Origin: CBINFS01 sp966250015
GTDB lineage: Bacteria; Bacteroidota; Rhodothermia; Rhodothermales; DASSAV01
Assembly: GCA_966250015.1 (NCBI GenBank)
Contig: CBINFS010000032.1
Coordinates: forward strand, 1 to 43,277
Direction: 5' to 3'
DNA: 43,277 nt
Shown in pieces: positions 18,262 to 26,500 of this stretch. The translations under genes were made by a program, and so were the position numbers. Positions within the stretch are counted from its first letter, which is position 1; every line of letters begins with the position of its first letter. The notes beneath the pieces were generated by a model, which worked only from the letters and a program-made list of their open reading frames with translations, made no database searches and had not been told where the DNA came from.

Positions 18262-18626
18262 TTCACGCGAAGACGCGAAGGCGCGAAGTTGAAATGAACC
18301 ACCACCCGCAGATGGATGCGGAGACTTTTATGTGCGATATTGACCGAAGGCGGGGCGTGATTTTCTACTGAATGCCCTAAAAACACGTCATCTCCGCGGA
18401 GGCGGAGATCCAGGAAAACACACGACAATCCTCTGCCTTTCTGTCCTGAATGATCCTTACATGGATCCCGGCTCGGGGGCCGGGATGACGTGTATTTTTA
18501 AGTATTTAGTTGCATTTACCTCCCATCTTCGGCCTGCATCCCCTCAAAAAACACCTGCGCCTATCCTCGCCATCTGCGGATTTTGACGTTACATGCCTCC
18601 TTCGCATCTTCGCGTCTTCGCGTGAG
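18262..18626. repeat. Large composite palindromic repeat (~365 bp) between convergent operons
   Basis: The 390-bp gap between the ATPase gene (+) and the phosphopantetheinyl transferase gene (-) holds nested inverted repeats and no gene. The outermost arms are 18262-18288 (TTCACGCGAAGACGCGAAGG...) and 18600-18626, 27 nt with about 3 mismatches when reversed. Next are CCCGCAGATGG near 18305 and CCATCTGCGG near 18570. The centre is the ACGTCAT...ATGACGT core at 18385-18491. Its left flank, read in reverse (GTGTTTTTAGGG...ACGCCCCG), resembles the right flank of the 5.9-6.2 kb copy. Size and structure are MITE-like, but no terminal target duplication was established. Confidence 0.7.
18385..18491. 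repeat. Dispersed palindromic repeat, copy 2 core; possible bidirectional terminator
   Basis: This is the second copy of the ACGTCATCTCCGCG...CCGGGATGACGT unit, in the same core orientation as copy 1 and differing mainly in the ~45-nt spacer between the two hairpins. On both strands the outer ATGACGTG is followed within a few bases by a run of T (ATGACGTGTATTTTT on plus, ATGACGTGTTTTTAGG on minus). It lies between convergent operons and could therefore terminate both. Confidence 0.72.
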
Positions 18627-18633
18627 ACTTTTA

Positions 18634-19395
18634 TCACGACATCACGTCGTCATTAATGCGCCGGTAGCGGATGTGGAAAGCACGGGCCTCAACGGCCAGG
18701 GCAGCCTTGTAAGGGGCGAGGATAGGGAGCGGGATGAGGCGCCAGGGTTCGATTGGTTGGCCGTCGCGGTCGTAGACGCCGCGTAAGGCAGGATCCTCCG
18801 GAGCGTCTGAAATCGTGAGCCCGGTCAGCGGAAGCTGAAGACCCATGCCGAGCGCCTTGGCGTAGGCTTCCTTCAGCGTCCAGTACGTAAAGAAGGCCTC
18901 CTTGCGCTCGGGCTCTTGGAGTGATTGGAGCACCTCGTTTTCGTGCGTCGAAAAAACCAGCCGGGCCACACCCTCTTCAGCCCGATCAGCGACGACCTCC
19001 TCGACGTCGATCCCCACGCGCTGCCCGGTCGAAACCGCGTACAAAGCGATGCCGCCTGCGTGGGAGACGTTGAAATGCAAGCTACCTTCGCTTATCTGCG
19101 TCGCCAGCTCGGGCTTACCCAGCGGACTGTACGCAAGGTCGAGGTCCCCAGGCGTCAGGGGCACGTACTGCGCCAGAATCGTTCGGAGGGTTCCTCTTGC
19201 GACGACGTATCGGTTCCGGTCACGGCGGAAAACGAATCGGCCCGCCCGCTCGACCTCGTCCGGCGACAGCACCTCGAGGAAGGAAACGACTTCCTCCTCA
19301 TGCCGGTCGAGCCGCGCCTGCCACACGTCCACCACCGGCAACGAGGTGTCGCGTGCCGCAAGAGTCGACGTTGTGACGTCAATCGCCGGTTGCAT
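18634..19395 (-). CDS. Sfp-type 4'-phosphopantetheinyl transferase
   Basis: This 253-residue protein is the enzyme that attaches the coenzyme-A phosphopantetheine arm to the serine of carrier domains. It shows the Sfp/Gsp signatures: LHFNVSHAGG, the Mg-binding VGIDVEE, and FFTYWTLKEAYAKALGMGL (WxxKEA). Length is typical of the two-lobed pseudo-dimeric Sfp type, not the small AcpS type. Its start overlaps the end of the terminal synthetase gene by 17 nt, so it is the last gene of the peptide operon. It presumably activates the four carrier sites of that operon: Ser570 of the loader, Ser1046, Ser1510 and Ser1038. The palindromic repeat at 18262-18626 lies directly downstream. Confidence 0.93.
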   Translation of the reverse strand: MQPAIDVTTSTLAARDTSLPVVDVWQARLDRHEEEVVSFLEVLSPDEVERAGRFVFRRDRNRYVVARGTLRTILAQYVPLTPGDLDLAYSPLGKPELATQISEGSLHFNVSHAGGIALYAVSTGQRVGIDVEEVVADRAEEGVARLVFSTHENEVLQSLQEPERKEAFFTYWTLKEAYAKALGMGLQLPLTGLTISDAPEDPALRGVYDRDGQPIEPWRLIPLPILAPYKAALAVEARAFHIRYRRINDDVMS

Positions 19396-22300
19396 AGGCT
19401 GCCCTCCCGTCCAGAACGATTTCCTCGGCTTCGTTCAGGCAGGTGTTCAGGTGTTGTGCAAAAACCCGGGCGTTCGGCTCCTTGAGCATCTTCCCGTGAC
19501 GCCCGGGGACCTGGATGACGCGTACGCCCCCGCCGCAGACGGCGCTCCAGCCGTGTGTGACGTCGCGTTCAAGCAGGTTGCCGTTCAGGTCCCGAAGCTC
19601 TTCGCGCTCGCCCCGGAAGAGGGTCACCTGGCCCGGATACCATCCCGGCACGTACCTACGCGTGCTGGCGGCGTCGGCCTTGATGGCGAGCACCTCGTGG
19701 TAACGGAGCGGCACCTGAAGCCCGGCCTTCAGGTAGAGCCTGCCCACCCACTTCTTGATCGTACGATCCGCCCGTGCGTATTCGAACGCAAGGCGCTCCC
19801 TGGTCCAGCTCAGAAGATAGCCGATGCCCTCCTGTGAGAGATTGTTCAGGTGCATCCTGATCCTGTCCCGGCGCGAAACGCGGCGACGGCGCTTCCGCCG
19901 CCGGTTCGGGTTGTACGCATCGATCAGTGCCAGCAGGCCGATTTCCTCCCCTTTTGCCTGAAGCTGCAGGGCCATCTCGAACGCCACCAGCCCGCCAAAG
20001 CAGAATCCTCCGAGGTGGTATGGCCCCTTCGGCTGAAGTGTCCGGATCTCGTCGATGAAGTACGCCGCAAGCTCCTCGACGGCCATCGAGGATAGGTGCG
20101 TCTGGTCGAGTGTCGGCCGCATAAGGCCGAAAAACGGCCGGTCGGGATCGAAGTACGGCACCAGCTTGTGGAAGAGAAACGACCCGAAGCAGAAAAAGGG
20201 CGTCTTCGAGCCGTGAGGCTGGATGGCGATCAGGCAGGCGCCGGTCCGCCTCTCCTGCGCTGAATGATCGCCCGCTACCTCCTGGACCTGTGCCTTTGCG
20301 GTGGGATCCTCCTGCTCGGATAAGGACTCCGCCGCCTTTGCGAGCGCTGCGATCGTCTGAAACTCAAAGAAGTGCCGTGGCGAAAGGGAAAGTCCTGCAG
20401 CCCGAGCCTGCGCGCTGATGTGTACCACGATGAGCGAGTTCAGCCCGAGGTCGAACAGGTTGTCGTGGATGCTGATGCGCTCCTGTCGCAACGCCGAACG
20501 GCAAATGTCCGCCAGTGCGGTTTCCTGAGCCGTCCTCGGGGCCATAAAGACAGGCTTTTCCTCCAAATACGACGAATCCGGTAACGGTAGCGCGCTCCTA
20601 TCCACCTTTCCGTTTGCCGTGAGAGGGATCGCCGGAATACAGACGATCCTGGCCGGCACCATGTAGTGCGGCAGCCTGCCCGCCAGATAGCCGCGCAGGG
20701 CGTCGGTGAGGAAGGGCGTCTCCTCACGGGTCACGACGTACGCCACCAGCCGCCGCTCCCGATTGGTTGCTTCGTTTACCACCACGACGGCGTCACGAAC
20801 GTCCGGATGGGCTCTGAGGGTGGCTTCGATCTCACCCGGCTCGATTCGGAACCCTCGGATTTTGATCTGGTTGTCCAACCGGCCCAGGAACTCGATCGTG
20901 TGATCGGGGAGGAGCCGGCCCAGGTCGCCTGTCCGGTAGAGCCGGTCGCCCGGCCGTCCGCTGAACGGGTCGGGCACGAACCGGGCCTCCGTCAGCGAGG
21001 GATCGTTCAGGTACTCCCGGGCCACGCCGTCTCCTCCCGTGTAAAGCTCGCCAGGCACCCCGACCGGAACGGGATTCATCTGTTCGTCCAGTACGTACGC
21101 TGTTGTGTTCGCAATCGGTCGGCCGATGGGAATGGATGGTAGCCCTTCGGGAAGCACGCGCGGGATTCGGAAGCAGCACGTAAAGGTCGTGTTCTCTGTC
21201 GGCCCGTACCCATTGATGAGCTGCGTTCGGGGAAGCAGCGCCAGCGCCCGGCGGACGTGTTCGACGGAAAGTGCCTCGCCGCCGGTCAAAAGCTGGTCGA
21301 TGGGCAAGAGGACGTCCGGCGCCTCCTCGACGATCAGGTTGAAGAGCGAGGCCGTCAGCCACAGCGTATCGATCTGCTGATCCCGGATCAGCTCCCGCAG
21401 GACGTCCAGCTCCGGATACCGGCCCCGGTATAGTACGCACCGGGCTCCGTTGAGCAGGGCGCCCCAGATTTCGAACGTCGAGGCGTCGAACGATATCGGG
21501 GCGAGCTGCAAGAATACGCGGTCTGCGCCGAAATCTGCGTAATCGGCGCCTCGTACCAGCCGGACGATGTTCCGGTGGGTCACTTTCACCCCTTTCGGCT
21601 TCCCGGTCGAGCCCGACGTGTACATCACGTAGGCCAGGCTCGTTGCGGTCGCCGTATGCTCTGGAGTGTCCGCGCGTTCACCGGCGAGGCACGACAGCTC
21701 CGGATCCAGCGTGATGGTTTCAATCCGGTCGATCGGCAGGTCTGCCGCGAGGGCTTGCTGCGTCAGGAGAACGGCGGCACCGGCATCCTCGAGCATGTAC
21801 CGGAGCCGTTCGGCCGGATAGGAGGGGTCGAGTGGAAGATAAGCGCCCCCGGCCTTCAGGATCCCTAACAGGGAGACGATCAGCTCGACCGAGCGCTCCA
21901 TACAGACCCCAACGACCACCTCTGGCCCCACCCCTTTTCGTTGCAACAGATGGGCAAGGCGGTTGGCCGCCTCGTTCAGCTCCCGGTAGGTGACCGCCCG
22001 GCTTTCGTACACCAGTGCAACCGCCCCGGGCCTCGCCTCGGCGTGCTCCTCGAACAACTCGTGTACGCACCGGTCGCGTGGATAATCCGCCCGAAGGCCT
22101 TCTCCAGCCTGTATGAGCTCCTGACGCTCCGTTTCTGTCAGCAGGGGCACGTCTCCGATCGGTTGGTCGGGGTCTTTTGCTATGGCGTCGAGCAACGTGC
22201 AGAAGTGGCCGGCCATCCGGTCGATCGTGCCGGCGTCGAACAGGTCCGTACGGTAGCCGAAGTTCCCGTGGAGTCCTCCAGGCGTGTCGTGCAATGCCAG

Positions 22301-23548
22301 CGTGAGGTCGAATTTGGCCGAGTCATTTCCGCTGCGAATCCGGCGCACCTCCAGTCCGGGCAGCTTCAGCGTCCCGTCCGACGAGTGGTACAGCTGAAAC
22401 ATCACCTGGAAAAGCGGCGTGCGGTTCAGGGTACGTTCCGGGTGTAATTCATCGACGAGCCGCTCGAAGGGCACGTCCTGGTGTGCGAATGCCTCCCGGA
22501 CGACCTCGCCAACCCGGTGGATCAGCGTCCGAAACGTCGGATTCCCCTCGAGACGGGACCGGATCACGAGTGTATTGACGAAAAAGCCGATCAGTCCCTC
22601 GATCTCGGGTCGGTTTCTTCCGGCGATCGGGGTGCCGACCGGCAGGTCGTCGCGGCCGGTGTACCGGTAAAGGAGCACGTCGAACGCGGCCAGCAGCACC
22701 ATGAAGAGCGTCGCCTTTTCGTCCCGGGCGAGTGTGTGGAGTGCAGCCGACGTTTCGGGCGGAACCTCGAAGCGGCGCCACGCCCCCCGGTTGCTCAGCA
22801 CGGGCGGCCGCTTACGATCGGTTGGCAGCTCCAACACGGGAACGTTAGCGAGCTGCCGCTTCCAGTAGTCGAGCTCGTGCGCCAGCTTTTCTCCGTTCAG
22901 GTTCTCGTGTTGCCAGACTGTGTAGTCCGCGTATTGCACCGGCAGCTCCGGCAGCGGCGACGGCTCACCCTTTGAAAAGGCGTCGTACAGCACCGCCAGC
23001 TCGCGGAAGAAGACCTGCATCGACCACGCATCGGCAACGATGTGATGCAGATTGAGGATCAGGTAATAGTCGGCAGGACCGCACTGCATGAGCGAAGCAC
23101 GCAGAAGGGGACCTTCTTGCAGATCGAACGGGAAATGCGCCTCCCGCAACAAAAGGCTCCGGATCGATTCTTCGTCAGCTTCGTCCTTATCGAGCTCCAA
23201 CGTTGATAGCGGGATGAATAACTCAGGCGCCACTACCTGGGCAAGCTGACCGTCGATCAGGCGGAACGTGGTCCGCAACATCTCGTGTCGACGGACGATC
23301 TCGTTCAGGCTCTTTTCGAGCACCGACCGGTCAAGCTTCCCCGTGATCTGCCAGACGTACGGGACGTTGTAGACCGCGCCGTCGGAGTCGATCTGATCGA
23401 TCAGCCACAGTCGCTGCTGCGCGAAAGACGCCGGGAAGACGAACACGTCCTTCTCGTTCGGGTTTCCGCTCGCTTCTACCGAAGGGTTTGTATCGATGAC
23501 AGGTTCCATCCGATCTGTACGGGTGGTTGAAGATGCGGAAACGGTCAC
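19379..23548 (-). CDS. Terminal NRPS protein, C-A-T-TE, valine-like pocket and Cys thioesterase
   Basis: The start is GTG at 23548, overlapping the previous stop (GTGA); 1389 residues. Domains: condensation (~38-475) with HHIVADA at 168-174, where the usual final Gly of HHxxxDG is Ala; adenylation (~490-985) with YTSGSTGKPKG; carrier (~1005-1075) with Ser1038 in DLGLNSLIVV; thioesterase (~1110-1385). The pocket read against GrsA is Asp688, Ala689, Phe692, Trp730, Leu754, Gly756, Gly780, Thr788, Phe789. That is DAFWLGGTF, one change from the valine code DAFWIGGTFK. The thioesterase elbow is GGFCFGG, so the nucleophile would be Cys1183, with Asp1210 and His1351 plausible partners. Directly after Asp1210 comes RRRKRRRR (1216-1223), probably in the lid. 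There is no epimerase domain. It adds the last residue and releases the product. Confidence 0.93.
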   Translation of the reverse strand: MTVSASSTTRTDRMEPVIDTNPSVEASGNPNEKDVFVFPASFAQQRLWLIDQIDSDGAVYNVPYVWQITGKLDRSVLEKSLNEIVRRHEMLRTTFRLIDGQLAQVVAPELFIPLSTLELDKDEADEESIRSLLLREAHFPFDLQEGPLLRASLMQCGPADYYLILNLHHIVADAWSMQVFFRELAVLYDAFSKGEPSPLPELPVQYADYTVWQHENLNGEKLAHELDYWKRQLANVPVLELPTDRKRPPVLSNRGAWRRFEVPPETSAALHTLARDEKATLFMVLLAAFDVLLYRYTGRDDLPVGTPIAGRNRPEIEGLIGFFVNTLVIRSRLEGNPTFRTLIHRVGEVVREAFAHQDVPFERLVDELHPERTLNRTPLFQVMFQLYHSSDGTLKLPGLEVRRIRSGNDSAKFDLTLALHDTPGGLHGNFGYRTDLFDAGTIDRMAGHFCTLLDAIAKDPDQPIGDVPLLTETERQELIQAGEGLRADYPRDRCVHELFEEHAEARPGAVALVYESRAVTYRELNEAANRLAHLLQRKGVGPEVVVGVCMERSVELIVSLLGILKAGGAYLPLDPSYPAERLRYMLEDAGAAVLLTQQALAADLPIDRIETITLDPELSCLAGERADTPEHTATATSLAYVMYTSGSTGKPKGVKVTHRNIVRLVRGADYADFGADRVFLQLAPISFDASTFEIWGALLNGARCVLYRGRYPELDVLRELIRDQQIDTLWLTASLFNLIVEEAPDVLLPIDQLLTGGEALSVEHVRRALALLPRTQLINGYGPTENTTFTCCFRIPRVLPEGLPSIPIGRPIANTTAYVLDEQMNPVPVGVPGELYTGGDGVAREYLNDPSLTEARFVPDPFSGRPGDRLYRTGDLGRLLPDHTIEFLGRLDNQIKIRGFRIEPGEIEATLRAHPDVRDAVVVVNEATNRERRLVAYVVTREETPFLTDALRGYLAGRLPHYMVPARIVCIPAIPLTANGKVDRSALPLPDSSYLEEKPVFMAPRTAQETALADICRSALRQERISIHDNLFDLGLNSLIVVHISAQARAAGLSLSPRHFFEFQTIAALAKAAESLSEQEDPTAKAQVQEVAGDHSAQERRTGACLIAIQPHGSKTPFFCFGSFLFHKLVPYFDPDRPFFGLMRPTLDQTHLSSMAVEELAAYFIDEIRTLQPKGPYHLGGFCFGGLVAFEMALQLQAKGEEIGLLALIDAYNPNRRRKRRRRVSRRDRIRMHLNNLSQEGIGYLLSWTRERLAFEYARADRTIKKWVGRLYLKAGLQVPLRYHEVLAIKADAASTRRYVPGWYPGQVTLFRGEREELRDLNGNLLERDVTHGWSAVCGGGVRVIQVPGRHGKMLKEPNARVFAQHLNTCLNEAEEIVLDGRAAYATGD

Positions 23549-26500
23549 GTGTCTGTTTCAGGGGCGTCGAAGCCTTTGCGCCTGAACCCGTCGCGCCGGA
23601 CCGGCTTGATGGCACCAGGGTTTTCCTTCGCTTTTTGCAGATCCGAATGCGAATCGAGTAGACGCGCAAACGACGCCACCGTCGGCGCCTCGAAGAAATA
23701 CCGGATGGGGAGATGGGTCTTGAAGACGTCCTGAACCTTCGCCATCACGCGCATCACGAGGAGGGAGTGCCCGCCCAGCGCGAAGAAGTTGTCTTCGACG
23801 CCGATGTCGTCGACGCCGAGCACCGACTTCCAGATCGCGAGCAGCCGGGTCTCCACGGGCGTTCGTGGCGCCACTGCGGTCGACGCCCCGCCCGCCGTCG
23901 GCGGCGCTGGTAATGCGTTTTTATTGACCTTGCCGTTCGGAAGCAGAGGCAGTGCGAGAACGGTTACGTACTGCCAGGGGATCATGTACGAGGGCAGCCG
24001 GGACCGAACGTATTCATCCAGTGCTCCAGGCAAAAGCTCCAAATCGCCGGATGGCGCCACGTACGCAACCAGCCGTTTTTCGCCTGCTGCGTCGTCCGTG
24101 ATGATCACCACCGATTCCCTGACGGCGGGGTGCTGGTTCAGCACGGCCTCGACCTCGCCCGGCTCCACCCGGTAGCCCCGGATCTTGACCTGTTCGTCCT
24201 TCCGCCCGGCAAACACCAGGGCGCCGTCCGGCAGCCATCGGGCGAGGTCTCCCGTACGGTAAAGCACCTGCCCCGGCGTTTTGCCGAACGGGTCGGGGAC
24301 GAACGACTGCGCCGTGAGCTCGGGCTGGTTCAGGTATCCGAGGGCAACCCCCTCGCCGCCGATGTACAGCTCGCCCGGTACGCCGACCGGCACGGGGTTC
24401 ATGTTGCGGTCGAGCACGTAAACCCACACGTTTGCGATCGGCCGGCCGATGGGCACCTCCTCGTCCTTCGACAGGGCTCGGTCGGTTAACTCTTGAAGGG
24501 TGGCGATCACGGTGGTCTCGGTCGGGCCGTACGTGTTGAAGAGCCTGACCTGGCTTCCTACCCGTTCCTTCCACTCCGCAAGCCGGTCCGGCCGTGCGCG
24601 CTCGCCGCCGATGATGACCGTGCGGATCAAGGGTGGCAGCGAGAGCTTCGCAGGCTCCAGCGCCGGCGTCAGCTCGTGCCAGAAGGCCGTCGGCAGGTCG
24701 AGCACCGTGATCCCGTACCTGCTGCATTCCTCGACGAACTTCGCCATCGAGGTGAGCATCGATTCCGTACGCAGGACGAGCGCAGCCCCGGCTGCGAGCG
24801 TGGGAAAGATTTCCTCCACAGCCGTGTCGAAGCTGATCGAGGCGAACTGAAGCACCCGGTCGTCCGGCCGGATCCCGTATGCCTTCCCCGCTGCCCACGT
24901 GAAGTTGGTTAGCGCCCGGTGCGGCACGAGGACCCCTTTCGGACGCCCGGTCGACCCCGACGTGTACATGACGTACGCGACGTCCTCATCCGTGAGGTGG
25001 ACCGGAGGAGCCGTGGGTTCGTACTGGCTCAGATTGCCCTCTTGAGGGTCCACGAAAACCACCTGACCGCCAGACGCAGGCAGACGCTCGCGGAGGTGGT
25101 GCTGCGTGAGTAAAACCTCGGGGCGGGCATCGTCGAGCATCAGCGCCAGCCGTGTGTCCGGATACGACGGGTCCAGCGGGACGTAAGCCCCGCCTGCCTT
25201 CAGGATACCCAGCATCCCCACGATCATTTCCGGTGACCGCTCGACGCACAAACCCACCCGTCGGCCCGGTCCGACGCCCAGCGCCACCAGGTGGTGCGCC
25301 AGCCGATTGGCTCGCTCGTTCAGCTCCCGATACGTCAGGCGCCGGTCCTCGAAATCGATTGCCGTGGCGTCGGGCGTCCGGCCGGCCTGCCGTTCGATCC
25401 AGTCGTGGACGTATTCGTCGCGGGGATACGCCGCATCCGTTCGATTCCAGCCTTCCAATATGCGGCGGCGCTCGTTTTCCGTCAGGAGGGGGATGTGGGA
25501 TACCGGCCGCTCCGGGTCCGACACCGCGCCTTCGAGCACGTTCACGTAGTGGCCGGCGAACCGCTCGATCGTGTCCGGCCGGAAGAGGTCCGCTGCGTAG
25601 CGGAACGTGCAGACGAGCCCCCCGGCCGTCTCGGTGACGTCTACGCTCAGGTCCTTGCCGTCGTTGATTCCGGCATCCAGCTCGAACGACGTGAACGTTA
25701 CTTCGCCGTCCATCGGCTCCGCGTGCGGCAGGTTGCGAAGCTGGAACAGGATCTGAAAAAGCGGCCACCGGTTGTATCGCCGCTCGGGGTGCAGCTCCTC
25801 GACCAGCCTGTCGAACGGCACCTCCTGGTGGCTGAAGGCTTCGAGGGTGGTTTCACGGACTTTCTGCACGAGCTCGCGGAACGCCAGATCGCCCGAAAGG
25901 CCGGTGCGGAGAACCACCGCATTGATAAAAAGTCCGACGAGCGGCTCGACGTCGGCCTCCAGACGACCCGCTACGGGCGTGCCGACCACGACGTCCTCCC
26001 GGTCGGTGTACCGGTACAGCAACGCCTTGAACGCCGCCAGGAGCGTCATGTAGAGCGTGACGCGTTCCCGTCGGCTCCATGCCTTGATCTTTTCGGTTAG
26101 ATCGTGCGGGATCACGGCCGAATGCTTCAGCCCCCGATGGCTGAGCGCCTCCGGCCTCGGATAATCCGAACGGAGCGAGAACGTGTCCGGCAGCCCCGCG
26201 AGCCGGCGCCGCCAGTAGGCGAGCTGCGACTCCAGGGCGCCGTTCTTGAGACGTTTTAACTGTCGTTCGGCATACTCCACGTACCGCGTCCGAAGCTCGG
26301 GCAGGGGAGAAGGCTTGCCCGCACGGAAAGCGGCGTAAAGCGCGGACAGTTCCCGGTGAAGGACCTGCTCCGACCACCCGTCGAAAACGATGTGGTGCGT
26401 CAGCAGGACCAGCAGGTGCCGGGCCTCCGTCAGTCGGTAGAGCACGGCGCGGAAGATCGGGCCGTGCTCCAGGTCGATCGGCCTGAGTGCTTCGAGCGCT

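Noticed and set aside
18244..18633. CRISPR-like array because of repeated motifs
   Set aside because: The motifs are inverted, not direct, and no regular spacer pattern or cas gene is present. It is a palindromic repeat element.
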